Assembly (NCBI GenBank): GCA_041394405.1
Contig: JAWKIF010000007.1
Coordinates: 124,001 to 188,000, forward strand
Direction of reading: 5' to 3'
Length of the DNA: 64,000 nucleotides
Source: Microthrix sp041394405
GTDB taxonomy: Bacteria > Actinomycetota > Acidimicrobiia > Acidimicrobiales > Microtrichaceae
The notes below the pieces were generated by a model. It ran no database searches. It was given only the letters and a program-made list of their open reading frames with translations, and was not told the DNA's origin. Each line of letters opens with the position of its first letter. Position 1 is the stretch's first letter. The position numbers and the translations under genes were made by a program. Shown here piece by piece: positions 33,573 through 42,685 of the stretch.

Positions 33573-33928
33573 GGCCGGAGCGACCCGTCCGCCGGCTGTC
33601 CAGCTCGTTGGATGACGTGCTGGCACATCTGGGGCGCCCCACCGTGGAGGCGCATCGGGTCATCGAGGCGCAGTGGACCAGCATCGTGGGCTCGAGGCTC
33701 TCGGGGTGTTGCCGGCCGGTCGGGATGACCGACCGTGAGCTGACGGTGGAGGCCGCCGATCCGGTGGTGGCCGAGGAAGTCAACCTGATGGCCCGCGACC
33801 TGGCCCGGACCATCAATCGGCTGGTGGGAAACGACGTGGTCGCCAGCGTGCGGGTGCGTGTGAGTTCCGGAGGCGGTTCTGTGGGGGCCCCCGGGGAGCG
33901 CGCCCCGGGGAGCACAGACGGGTCCTGA
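33569..33928 (+). CDS. DUF721/DciA family protein
   Basis: The 119-residue protein matches the DciA/DUF721 family, which loads DnaB in bacteria that lack DnaC or DnaI. It has VIEAQWTSIVGSRLSG, then RELTVEAADPVVAEEVNLMARDL, then INRLVG. The ATG at 33569 overlaps the recF stop by 4 bases. The C terminus is Gly/Ser-rich. Its place between recF and gyrB matches mycobacteria. DnaB-loading function is inferred from homology. Confidence 0.88.
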   Translation: MRPERPVRRLSSSLDDVLAHLGRPTVEAHRVIEAQWTSIVGSRLSGCCRPVGMTDRELTVEAADPVVAEEVNLMARDLARTINRLVGNDVVASVRVRVSSGGGSVGAPGERAPGSTDGS

Positions 33929-33941
33929 GCGGCTCGATACC

Positions 33942-33970
33942 TTGGGTCACCCCCTCGGGTGCGGTATGAT
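33942..33970 (+). promoter_or_regulatory. Candidate sigma-70-type promoter for gyrB
   Basis: TTGGGT (33942-33947), a 17-base gap and TATGAT (33965-33970) lie 164 bases before the gyrB start. The -10 differs from TATAAT at one position; the -35 matches only in its first half. Confidence 0.4.
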
Positions 33971-34133
33971 GGGTGGCGTCATCGACGGCGGAGATCTGCC
34001 ACCGGCAGGCAGCGTCCGGTGAGTGACCCACAGGGATACCCACAAAGTTTTGCACACCCTGTGTGTTGTTTCCGGGCCCCGTCGACGTTTCATTCCCTTT
34101 CCATCCCCTCACGACTCCCCGAGGTCGCTCCAC

Positions 34134-36137
34134 GTGACAGTTGATTCCACCGTGCCCCCCGGTCACGACATCGCTGAGGCGGCCGCCTCCCAGGGCGATG
34201 ACTACGGCGCCGATCAGATCCAGGTGCTCGAAGGCCTGGAGGCCGTCCGCAAGCGGCCCGGCATGTACATCGGTTCCACCGGCCCCAGCGGCCTCCACCA
34301 CTTGGTGTACGAAGTGGTGGACAACTCGGTCGACGAGGCCATGGCGGGCTATGCCGACGCCATCGAGGTGCGGCTTCTGGCCGATGGCGGGTGCTACGTG
34401 GCCGACAACGGACGCGGAATCCCCACCGACCCCCACCCCAAGTATCCGGGTCTCTCGGCCGCCGAGGTGGTGCTGACCGTGCTGCACGCCGGCGGCAAGT
34501 TCGGTGGCGGTGGCTACAAGGTGTCGGGAGGTCTGCACGGCGTCGGCGTGTCGGTGGTGAATGCCCTGTCGGCGCGCACCGAGGTGGACATCGACCGTGG
34601 CGGCGAACGCTGGCACATGAGCTTCCGCGACGGTGGCATGCCGGACGAGCCCCTCGAGCCCGTGGGCCCGAGCCCCTCCAACGGCGACGGCACGGCCAGA
34701 ACCAGCGGAACCACCGTGCGGTTCTGGCCCGACCCCGGCATCTTCGACGAGGTCACGTTCCGCTTTCAGACCTTGGCCGAGCGCCTCCAGATGATGGCCT
34801 TTCTGAATGCCGGCCTGGCCATCGGGTTCACCGACGAGCGGGGGGAGACCCCCGAACGGGTCGACTACTGCTACGAAAACGGTGTTCGCGACTTCATCCT
34901 CCACATCAACGCCACCAAGGAAACCCTGTTCGAGGACGTGGGCAGCTACGAGTGGTCCGAAGAGGCCGAAGGCAACGAGATGCAGCTGGAGGTGGCCTTT
35001 CAGTGGAACACCGGCTACCACTCCGATGGCCTGCATTCCTTCGCCAACGGCATCAACACCATCGAGGGCGGCATGCACGAGGAGGGGTTCAAGAAGGCCC
35101 TGACCAACACCCTCAACAGGTATGCGCGGGACAAGGGGCACCTGAAGGAGAAGGACTCCAACCTCCAGGGCGAGGACATCCGGGAGGGCCTCACGGCCAT
35201 CATCTCGGTGAAGCTGTCGGACCCGCAGTTCGAGGGACAAACCAAGTCGAAGCTGGGCAACGTTCCGGTGCGATCGATGATGGAGCGCGCCACCAACGAC
35301 CGCTTGGGCCAGTGGCTGGAGGAGCATCCCACCGAGGCTCGTCGCGTGGTCGCCAAGGCCATCGCCGCCTCGCGGGCTCGGGAGGCGGCCCGATCCGCCC
35401 GTGACGCCACCCGGCGCAAGTCGGCCCTGGATGGCGCCGGCCTGCCCGGCAAGCTGGCCGACTGCTCCTCGAAGAACCCCGACGAGTGCGAGCTCTACAT
35501 CGTGGAGGGCAACTCCGCCGGCGGCTCGGCGAAGGACGCTCGAGACCCGCAGACCATGGCCATCCTGCCCATTCGGGGCAAGATCCTCAACGTCGAGCGG
35601 GCTCGTCCCGACCGCATGCTGAAGAATGCAGAGGTCACCTCGTTGATCCAGGCGGTCGGTGCCGGGCTGGGTGAGGAGTTCGACCTCGCCACCATCCGCT
35701 ACGGCAAGGTGGTGCTGATGGCCGACGCCGACGTGGACGGCAGCCACATCCGCACGCTGTTGCTGACCTTCTTCTTCCGCCAGATGAAGCCGCTGGTGGA
35801 GGCGGGCCGCGTGTTCATCGCTCAGCCCCCCCTGTACTCCACCAAGGTGGGCAAGGAGACCGTCTACCTCAAGGACGACGAGGCCCGACGCGCTTTCCTG
35901 GTCGAGCGGCCTAAGCACTCGGAGGATTTCGCCCGCCTCAAGGGCCTGGGCGAGATGGACGCCGACGAGCTTTGGGCCACCACCATGGACCCGGAGCGCC
36001 GCACGCTCTTGCAGGTGACCGCCGAACAGGCGGCCATCGCCGACCAGGTGTTCTCGGTGCTCATGGGCGAGAGCGTGGAGAGCCGCAAGCACTTCATCCA
36101 GACCAACGCCAACGACGTCCGCTTTCTCGACATCTAG
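34134..36137 (+). CDS. gyrB: DNA gyrase subunit B
   Basis: The 667-residue ATPase subunit drives negative supercoiling with GyrA. It has the GHKL ATPase region (VYEVVDNSVDEAMAGYADAI, then DNGRGIP, then GGLHGVGVSVVNALS) and the Toprim region (LYIVEGNSAGGSAKDARD, then LMADADVDGSHIRTLLL), with the C-terminal RKHFIQTNANDVRFLDI. The GTG at 34134 follows GAGGTCGCTCCAC and starts the family N terminus; the frame is open further up to 34023 without conserved sequence. Confidence 0.97.
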   Translation: MTVDSTVPPGHDIAEAAASQGDDYGADQIQVLEGLEAVRKRPGMYIGSTGPSGLHHLVYEVVDNSVDEAMAGYADAIEVRLLADGGCYVADNGRGIPTDPHPKYPGLSAAEVVLTVLHAGGKFGGGGYKVSGGLHGVGVSVVNALSARTEVDIDRGGERWHMSFRDGGMPDEPLEPVGPSPSNGDGTARTSGTTVRFWPDPGIFDEVTFRFQTLAERLQMMAFLNAGLAIGFTDERGETPERVDYCYENGVRDFILHINATKETLFEDVGSYEWSEEAEGNEMQLEVAFQWNTGYHSDGLHSFANGINTIEGGMHEEGFKKALTNTLNRYARDKGHLKEKDSNLQGEDIREGLTAIISVKLSDPQFEGQTKSKLGNVPVRSMMERATNDRLGQWLEEHPTEARRVVAKAIAASRAREAARSARDATRRKSALDGAGLPGKLADCSSKNPDECELYIVEGNSAGGSAKDARDPQTMAILPIRGKILNVERARPDRMLKNAEVTSLIQAVGAGLGEEFDLATIRYGKVVLMADADVDGSHIRTLLLTFFFRQMKPLVEAGRVFIAQPPLYSTKVGKETVYLKDDEARRAFLVERPKHSEDFARLKGLGEMDADELWATTMDPERRTLLQVTAEQAAIADQVFSVLMGESVESRKHFIQTNANDVRFLDI

Positions 36138-36206
36138 GACCCCGCCCGGGCGGCGCAGGTCGTCCCGAGCGTCCCGTTTAGAACCCCCCACGGAGGGCAC
36201 GACCAC

Positions 36207-38810
36207 ATGGCCGACGAGCCGCCACTGTCAGACGATCCGCCCATGGCACCCGAACCCGACACGGCCGATGACGGCGCCGGCGATGGCGCGCCGCCTCTCT
36301 CGTCGTTGGTGGCGTTCGAGGGTTCGGGCATCGAGCCCATCGAGATCCAGGAGGAGATGGAGCAGTCCTTCCTGGACTACGCCATGTCGGTCATCGTCAG
36401 CCGTGCGCTGCCCGACGTGCGGGACGGCCTCAAGCCGGTCCACCGCCGCATCCTGTGGGCCATGCATGAGGCCGGCCTGCGACCCGACCGTCAGCACAAG
36501 AAGTGCGCCACCGTGGTGGGCGACGTCATCGGCAAGTACCACCCACATGGCGACACGGCCGTGTACGACGCCCTCGTTCGCATGGGACAGTCCTTCTCGC
36601 TGTCGCACACGCTCATCGACAAGCACGGAAACTTCGGGTCGCTCTCCGACGGTCCGGCTGCCTACCGCTACACCGAGTGCCGGCTGGACCAGTTGGCCAT
36701 GTCGATGCTGGCCGAGATCGACGAGGACACCGTCGACCGCATCCCCAACTACGACGGCTCCACCGAAGAGCCGACCGTGCTGCCGTCGCGGTTCCCCAAC
36801 CTGTTGGTGAACGGGTCGCAAGGCATCGCAGTGGGCATGGCAACCAACGTGCCGCCTCACAACTTGGGTGAGGTGATCGATGCCGTGCAGGAGCTGATCG
36901 TGAACCCGGATGCCACCGTGGATGAGCTGATGGCCCACGTCAAGGGGCCCGACTTCCCGACCGGCGGCGAGATCCTGGGGCGGGCCGGGCTCACCTCGGC
37001 CTACCGAACGGGACGAGGTTCCATCAAGCTGCGGGGCAAGGCCGAGATCATCGAGGACGAGAACGGCCGAAACCGCATCGTGGTCAGCGAGGTGCCCTAC
37101 CAGACCGCCCCCGAGGTCATCGAGGAACGGGCGGCCGAGCTGGTGAACAGCCGCGAGCTGGACGGCATCCGTGCCATTACCAACAGCTCGGCCAAGGGGC
37201 GCATCGAGCTGGTCTTCGAACTCAAGCGCGACGCCTCGCCCATGGTGGTGTTGAACAACCTCTACAAGTACACACCGCTGCAGACCACCTTCGCGGCCAA
37301 CATGGTGGCCCTAGTGGACGGCGTGCCCCGCACGCTCAACCTGCGCGACGCCCTGGTGCACTACCTGGATCACCAGCGCGAGGTCATCCGGCGCCGCACC
37401 GAGTTTCGCCTGGGGCGGGCCCAACGCCGCGCCCACATCGTGGAGGGGCTGGTGCGGGCGCTCGATCTGATCGACGCCATCATCGCCGCCATCCGAGCGT
37501 CGGCCGATCGCAGCGCAGCCCGTGCGGCCCTCATGGGGGAGGGCTTCGAGTTCTCCGAGATCCAGGCGAACCACATCCTGGATCTGCCCCTCGGCCGCCT
37601 CACGCGGCTGGGCCGCACCGAGCTGAACGAGGAGCTGGCCGAACTCCGCCGAATCATCGCCGAACTGGAGGCCATCCTGGCCGACCGCGAACGGCTGGAC
37701 GAGGTAATTCGCGAAGAGCTCGCGGAGATCCGCGACCGATTCGCCGTGGACCGCCGCTCGGCCATGACCCACGACCCAGGCGACCTCGACGTGGAGGACC
37801 TCATCGACGACGAGGACGTCGTGGTGGTGATGACCAGCCGCGGCTACATCAAGACCACGTCCCTGGACGCCTTCCGCACGCAGGGCCGCGGCGGGCGCGG
37901 TGTCGCAGGGGCGAAGCTGCGCGACTCCGACATGATCACCACGATGATCAAGACGTCAGCGCATGCCTACCTGCTGTTCTTCACCAACCGGGGCAAGGTC
38001 TACCGGTTGAAGGTGCACCGCATTCCGATGATGGACCGGGGCGCGCAGGGCACCGCCATCGTCAACCTGCTGCGGTTGGCCTCCGACGAGCGGGTGGAGG
38101 CGGTGATTGACACGAGGGACTACGAATCGCATCGCTACCTCATGTTCGCCACCTCGCACGGCGTCGTGAAGAAGACCAAGTTCACCGCCTACGACTCCTC
38201 CCGGCAGGACGGGTTGATCGCGGTGAACCTGCGAGACGGCGATGAGCTGGTGGAGGTCTTGCCGGTGAACGACGGCGACGAGGTCATGTTGGTGTCGTCG
38301 TCGGGCATGGGCATTCGGTTCTCCGAGTCCGACGTGCGTCCGATGGGCCGCAGCGCCGCCGGAGTGCGGGGCATGCGCCTGAAGGCGGACGACCTGGTGA
38401 TCGGCTCGGCCGTGATCACGCCGGGTACCCGACTGCTCACCGTGACCGACGCGGGGTTCGGCAAGCGGACCGATCCGGACGAGTTCACCACGCAGGGTCG
38501 GGGTGGCCAGGGCGTGCGGGCCCACAGGATTCGCGGCGATCGGGGTCGGGTCGTGGCGGCCAACCTGGTCGACGAGGACGCCGAGGTCTTCCTCATCTCG
38601 GACGCCGGGGTCATCATCCGAACGCCGGTTGCCTCCATCAGCGAGTACGGCCGCGATGCCATGGGCGTCACCGTCATGCGGCTGGACGACGACACCAAGG
38701 TGGCTGCGGTGGCGCCGGTGGTTGGCACCGACGACGAGGACGGAACCGACGACGAGGATGCCCCTGCCTCCGACGCAGCCGCGGCCGACGACGGCTCCGA
38801 TCTCAACTAG
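36207..38810 (+). CDS. gyrA: DNA gyrase subunit A
   Basis: The 867-residue subunit breaks and rejoins DNA. The catalytic Tyr is in AAYRYTE near residue 155. The quinolone-binding region reads YHPHGDTAVYDALVRMGQSFS (about 111-131): a Thr lies at the place of E. coli Ser83, and the Asp87 equivalent is kept. The GyrA box is QGRGGRG, followed by the beta-pinwheel C-terminal domain with repeats. The first 35 residues and the last 35 are acidic and low in complexity. The ATG at 36207 has GGAGG upstream. It is 69 bases from gyrB. Confidence 0.97.
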   Translation: MADEPPLSDDPPMAPEPDTADDGAGDGAPPLSSLVAFEGSGIEPIEIQEEMEQSFLDYAMSVIVSRALPDVRDGLKPVHRRILWAMHEAGLRPDRQHKKCATVVGDVIGKYHPHGDTAVYDALVRMGQSFSLSHTLIDKHGNFGSLSDGPAAYRYTECRLDQLAMSMLAEIDEDTVDRIPNYDGSTEEPTVLPSRFPNLLVNGSQGIAVGMATNVPPHNLGEVIDAVQELIVNPDATVDELMAHVKGPDFPTGGEILGRAGLTSAYRTGRGSIKLRGKAEIIEDENGRNRIVVSEVPYQTAPEVIEERAAELVNSRELDGIRAITNSSAKGRIELVFELKRDASPMVVLNNLYKYTPLQTTFAANMVALVDGVPRTLNLRDALVHYLDHQREVIRRRTEFRLGRAQRRAHIVEGLVRALDLIDAIIAAIRASADRSAARAALMGEGFEFSEIQANHILDLPLGRLTRLGRTELNEELAELRRIIAELEAILADRERLDEVIREELAEIRDRFAVDRRSAMTHDPGDLDVEDLIDDEDVVVVMTSRGYIKTTSLDAFRTQGRGGRGVAGAKLRDSDMITTMIKTSAHAYLLFFTNRGKVYRLKVHRIPMMDRGAQGTAIVNLLRLASDERVEAVIDTRDYESHRYLMFATSHGVVKKTKFTAYDSSRQDGLIAVNLRDGDELVEVLPVNDGDEVMLVSSSGMGIRFSESDVRPMGRSAAGVRGMRLKADDLVIGSAVITPGTRLLTVTDAGFGKRTDPDEFTTQGRGGQGVRAHRIRGDRGRVVAANLVDEDAEVFLISDAGVIIRTPVASISEYGRDAMGVTVMRLDDDTKVAAVAPVVGTDDEDGTDDEDAPASDAAAADDGSDLN

Positions 38811-38830
38811 GCGAACCCCGCCCACTTCAG

Positions 38831-38863
38831 CGCCCGGTTACCCCGTGTCGGGGTAGCCGGGCG
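38831..38863. terminator. Bidirectional stem-loop between gyrA and the HNH gene
   Basis: A 15-bp stem (38831-38845 with 38849-38863) has one T-G wobble and a TGT loop. It sits between two convergent genes, 20 bases after the gyrA stop, and overlaps the last codons of the HNH gene. No long T-run follows. Confidence 0.75.
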
Positions 38864-40550
38864 GTCGGTTGGGGGGCGGGGCCCGGCGGGTTCTGATGGG
38901 TGTTGGCGGGACGGGCTGGTGTTCGCCGTCTTCCGGTTGTTCGGGTGGTTGCCAGGCTTGGTGGCGTTGTGAGTCGATGGTGTGTCCGGTGGGGGTGGTC
39001 CAGGTGAAGCGTCCGTTGGGCAGCCCGGTGGGCCCGGTGTTGGCGGTCATGTGCCAGCCGGTGCGGTGGGTGACCCCGTGATGGTGCGCACACAGGGCGG
39101 CAAGGTTGGTGGGCTCGGTCGGGCCTCCCGCTGCTGCTGGGATGACGTGGTGGATCTGGATCCACGCCAGGGGTGCGTCGCATCCCGGGAACACGCAGCC
39201 GCCGTCGCGGACCAGCACCATCCGTCGTTGGAGCGGGCTGGCCAGGCGTTGGTTGAGTGTCGCCCAGATCGGCAGGTCGTCGCCGTCCACCACAAACGAC
39301 CGGATGTTCGCCGCACAGCACAGTCGCCAGAGGTTGGCATCGACGGTGCCCGGAGTGTGGGCCAGCGGGGTGCCATCAGGCCGGAAGACCGGACCCATCC
39401 AAGGCTCGCTCGCGTGTCCGCCGGTGTTGTTCCCGCCGGGCGGAACGGCAGGGGCGCCGTCCTGGAACCGCTTCGCTATGTTCCCTGACGGCACCCCTCC
39501 CGCCCCGCCCGACTCGTCGGTCTGGCTCTCTGCCGGGTCGCTTGCGGCCGTTCCGGCCGGCCCGCTCGCCGGGCCAGCGCCGGGCTCGCTGCCGTTTGCC
39601 CGCTCGGGTGGCTGCTGGTTGCTGGCCGAGCCCGTGACGGGTCCAGCGCCGTTTGCCCGTTCCGGTGGCTGTTCGGCGGGGTCGTCGGTGTCGGTGGGTT
39701 GGGTTTGTTCGGCGTGGACGATCAGGGTGATATCCGCTCCGGCCTGTCGGCCGTTGGTGGTGCAGGTGTGCTGCGCGCGGCGGATCAACTCCAACAACGC
39801 TTTCGCACGAAGAGTCATCCATCCCGGCACCACCAGATCCGGACACGCCTTCGCGTCGGCCTGAGCCCGCCGGTAGAGACGTTCCGTTTCGGCCTCGATC
39901 GCCTGGGACAACTCTTCGCCCTCGCTGCCGTGCACACACCCCGAGATCACGGTGACCCCACCGGTCTCCGAAATCACCAGGCTGTCGCGCTCCCCGGCCT
40001 CGGGTTCGGGGCCGTCCTCATCCAACTCCGCACACAACGCCCGCAGCTCCGCGGCCCACCGCTCAAACCTTCTCCCCGGCACACGAGACAACAGATACTC
40101 CTGGAGCTCGACCAGACCGGGAAGGATCCGATCGTTCGACGCGTTCTGTAACGCCCGGCAATACGCCCACCCAACCCGCCCCTCACCCAACGCCTCAGCA
40201 AACAACCCAAAATGCTGCCTGAGCGCGTTCGCCGTCCGCACCCTCGATTTGGTGTGAGCGGCCGGCTGGCCGGTGGCCGCAGCCAACCAGCCCGACGTCC
40301 GATGACCATGAACACGATCAGGAACATCGCGGGCCTCCAACTCGCCCAACAAACGCGCCTCAGCAGCATCCAACCGCCGCTGAACCGCCGCCAACCCCAC
40401 CGCAGCGTCCAACAACTCCTCATCACCCAACCGACGCGGATCGACGGCCGCCAACACCCCCACCGACTCACCCAACCGGCCCAACCCACCCAACACCCCA
40501 CCGTCGTTATTGCCGTTGTCGTTGTGTTCACACTGACCGGTCATCATCAC
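38838..40550 (-). CDS. DUF222 / HNH endonuclease domain protein (13E12-repeat type)
   Basis: The 570-residue protein has a DUF222 (13E12-like) region at about residues 30-240, including VGLAAVQRRLDAAEARLLGE and RVGWAYCRALQNAS. The C-terminal HNH module has DGGCVFPGC, then IQIHHVIPAAAGGPTEPTN, then LCAHHHG. Between them, residues about 265-360 are a disordered Pro/Gly/Ala-rich stretch with QPPERANG repeated. These are multicopy actinobacterial nucleases, sometimes mobile. A LexA box lies 84 bases upstream. Its place after gyrA, between core genes, suggests insertion. A role in DNA damage response is inferred; the true start may be MMMTGQ or an internal Met. Confidence 0.88.
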   Translation of the reverse strand: MMMTGQCEHNDNGNNDGGVLGGLGRLGESVGVLAAVDPRRLGDEELLDAAVGLAAVQRRLDAAEARLLGELEARDVPDRVHGHRTSGWLAAATGQPAAHTKSRVRTANALRQHFGLFAEALGEGRVGWAYCRALQNASNDRILPGLVELQEYLLSRVPGRRFERWAAELRALCAELDEDGPEPEAGERDSLVISETGGVTVISGCVHGSEGEELSQAIEAETERLYRRAQADAKACPDLVVPGWMTLRAKALLELIRRAQHTCTTNGRQAGADITLIVHAEQTQPTDTDDPAEQPPERANGAGPVTGSASNQQPPERANGSEPGAGPASGPAGTAASDPAESQTDESGGAGGVPSGNIAKRFQDGAPAVPPGGNNTGGHASEPWMGPVFRPDGTPLAHTPGTVDANLWRLCCAANIRSFVVDGDDLPIWATLNQRLASPLQRRMVLVRDGGCVFPGCDAPLAWIQIHHVIPAAAGGPTEPTNLAALCAHHHGVTHRTGWHMTANTGPTGLPNGRFTWTTPTGHTIDSQRHQAWQPPEQPEDGEHQPVPPTPIRTRRAPPPNRPPGYPDTG

Positions 40551-40633
40551 CTCCCGCCGGTGTCGACCATCTCTACCGCCCGCTTCGCAAACCGCCCGCT
40601 TCGCAAGCCATCCGCCCCGCTTCCCCCGAAGAG

Positions 40634-40647
40634 CGAACGTATGTTCG
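40634..40647. promoter_or_regulatory. LexA (SOS) box
   Basis: CGAACGTATGTTCG matches the actinobacterial SOS box CGAAC-N4-GTTCG exactly and is followed by A, extending the palindrome. It lies 84 bases upstream of the DUF222-HNH gene. LexA would repress this gene until DNA damage. Confidence 0.8.
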
Positions 40648-40776
40648 AGTATACGCCGGTTGCCGCGTCGCGTCCAGCTCGCCTAGCGGCGGTGACGTGT
40701 GGCACCTGCCACATGTCCGGTCCGTTGGGGACCAGTCCCCGTTGCCCCACGTGGCCAACCCCACCAAGGTGGGGAG

Positions 40777-41238
40777 ATGGCGAGATCTCCCATCCACGAC
40801 CGTCGTTGGTGGTGGACAGGTGCTGACGCCCGGCGCCGCCGCGACCATCGGGTGGTGCGAGGGGACGGTGGGTCGGTCGTGTGGTGGACCGTCGCAGTGA
40901 TGGGGGTGGCCGTGGCGATGCTGAGCGGCCTGGGCCTGTTGGCCACCCACGCGGTTGCCGCTGCACGAGCGCAGGGAGTAGCGGACCTGGCTGCGTTGGC
41001 AGCGGTGGGCGCGGAGGAGTCGGGCCGGGCAGGCCGGAGCGAGTCAGCGGCGGTCGACCCGGGGGGACGTGTTGCCCAGGCCGTGTGTTCGGCAAACGGG
41101 GCCGGATTGGTCTCTGTATCGGCGATGGTCACCGTGAGCGGTCGCACTTGGAGCGTGCGCGTTCGGCTGGAGGGGGCAGAGGCGAGGGCCGCAGCGAGCC
41201 CCGGCCCTGTTCACCCTTGGGGCCCTGCGGGGCCCTAG
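40777..41238 (+). CDS. TadE-like/helicase-secretion neighbourhood protein, standalone
   Basis: The 153-residue protein resembles the small actinobacterial TadE-like proteins near tad pilus genes. A hydrophobic helix (VAVMGVAVAMLSGLGLLATHAVA) is followed by the conserved RAQGVADLAALAAV and a Cys-containing C-terminal part (GRVAQAVCSANGAGLVSV). In mycobacteria it sits beside secretion-ATPase genes; here it sits between an HNH gene and a DUF3566 gene, with no tad ATPase nearby. The ATG at 40777 follows GGGGAG, which is very close; a GTG start further in is possible. Confidence 0.68.
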   Translation: MARSPIHDRRWWWTGADARRRRDHRVVRGDGGSVVWWTVAVMGVAVAMLSGLGLLATHAVAAARAQGVADLAALAAVGAEESGRAGRSESAAVDPGGRVAQAVCSANGAGLVSVSAMVTVSGRTWSVRVRLEGAEARAAASPGPVHPWGPAGP

Positions 41239-41248
41239 ACTCCCCCGA

Positions 41249-42352
41249 ATGTCACCACCGGCGAAGGAGGGTCCCGCTGCGGGCACGGGTTCTGGGACCT
41301 CGGCACCAGGGAACGGGGCGCGTTCGGCGCAGCGCCCCGGCACGGTGTCCAAACGCCCCGCCGCGAAGGGTCGTTCGTCCGGTGCCGGTGCCGGCGAGCA
41401 GGTGAACTCGTCGAGCGACCCCGGGCCCCGCACAGCGGTCGTGCCGGCGCCGCAGCCCGGGACCGACTCCACGCCGAAAGAGGCGCGGTGGCAGCGCGAC
41501 GAAACCACTCCAACCAGGGCCCGGCGTGTGGTTGCGCCGTCGACGAACGCCGAGGATGACACCTCCGCCGATCGACACGCTGACCAGCCCGAGTCGGACG
41601 ATCCGTCGGCGGACGAGGTCGGGCCCGACGCAGTCGACGGACCGGCCTCCGACGGGCCGGCCTCCGACGGGGCGGGCGCAGCCAAGTCTCTGAACGGCGG
41701 CGGGCAGCGCCAGGGGTCGTCCACTGCCGATGCCAGCCCTGCTGACACCCGGAACGACGCGGAGCGGGCGGCTCCGGCCCCCGCTGCCGCCACCACAACA
41801 CAGGCTCCGGTGAGCGCGCGCCGCGAGGCGGTGTCGGCGCCCACGGCGACTCGTACTGCCGTGCACCGGCCCACCGAGGCCCAACCCGCCACCCCGGCGA
41901 CGAAGCCCGCCGCTGCGCCCGACGACGCGGATGACGGCTCGCTGGTGGTGGAATCCCGCAGACGACTGGGCCGTAGGGAACGGTTCCGTGCCCGGCGGGT
42001 GCGGCGCCTGGTTCGTCACGTCGACCCGTGGTCCGTCTTCAAGCTCAGCCTGGTCCTCAACGTGTGTATGTGGTTCATCTTCTTGGTGGCCGGGGTGACC
42101 ATGTGGTCGGTCGCCCGTTCGTCGGGCACCATCGAGAACTTCGAGAAGTTCATTGCGCAGTCCTTCAGCCTCACCGACGTGTCGATCGACGCCGACCTGT
42201 TGTTTCGGGTGTACTCACTGATCGGCCTCATCATCACGCTGGCGCTCACCGGTGCGGCCGTCATCGGGTCGATTCTGTTCAACCTCATCTCCGACCTCAT
42301 CGGAGGCGTGTGGGTGTCGGTCATCGAAGAAGAGTCCGCGGAGCCGGTCTGA
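41249..42352 (+). CDS. DUF3566 membrane protein
   Basis: The 367-residue protein has a disordered N terminus of about 240 residues, rich in Pro, Ala, Ser and Asp. The DUF3566 domain then follows: VRHVDPWSVFKLSLVLNVCMW, an FIFLVAGVTMWSVARSSGTIEN helix, and a second helix IGLIITLALTGAAVIGSILF with NLISDLIGGVWVSVIEEE. The family lies after gyrA in many actinobacteria (for example Rv0007), as here. Function is unknown; the layout suggests a cytoplasmic-facing anchored membrane protein. The start at 41249 follows the TadE-like stop by 10 bases. Confidence 0.88.
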   Translation: MSPPAKEGPAAGTGSGTSAPGNGARSAQRPGTVSKRPAAKGRSSGAGAGEQVNSSSDPGPRTAVVPAPQPGTDSTPKEARWQRDETTPTRARRVVAPSTNAEDDTSADRHADQPESDDPSADEVGPDAVDGPASDGPASDGAGAAKSLNGGGQRQGSSTADASPADTRNDAERAAPAPAAATTTQAPVSARREAVSAPTATRTAVHRPTEAQPATPATKPAAAPDDADDGSLVVESRRRLGRRERFRARRVRRLVRHVDPWSVFKLSLVLNVCMWFIFLVAGVTMWSVARSSGTIENFEKFIAQSFSLTDVSIDADLLFRVYSLIGLIITLALTGAAVIGSILFNLISDLIGGVWVSVIEEESAEPV

Positions 42353-42406
42353 ACACGTTCGACCGGTGCTCGCTGGGTCGACTAGCGTCGCTGAGCCGAG
42401 ATACTC

Positions 42407-42480
<74 letters not shown>

Positions 42481-42685
42481 CGACGAGCCCGTCGGTCGAC
42501 CGATCGGCGCCAACACGCCTGAGGAGTCGCCGTCCCCATGCAAGCCCTTCGCCGAGGTTCCTTCGCGATGGTCGTCGCAGCCATGGTGACCGTGATCCTT
42601 CGCCTGAGGGGCGCGGGGGGACTGCCGCCCCAAGAAGGTGGCTGGCGTGAACTGCAGGGCCCCGAGTACCGCTAGTGGCCATGCC

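Noticed and set aside
31035..33626. Long antisense open frame opposite dnaN and recF
   Set aside because: It lies fully within genes with clear family motifs, and its codon pattern is that of a shadow frame.
36540..36600. GyrA quinolone-resistance change
   Set aside because: The Thr at the Ser83-equivalent place is a natural variant, and the Asp87 equivalent is kept. The sequence alone does not show resistance.
42481..42685. Second tRNA (tRNA-Ala) after tRNA-Ile
   Set aside because: No cloverleaf or T-arm motif is present in the gap; only a 12-bp palindrome at 42492-42503 and GC-rich sequence.
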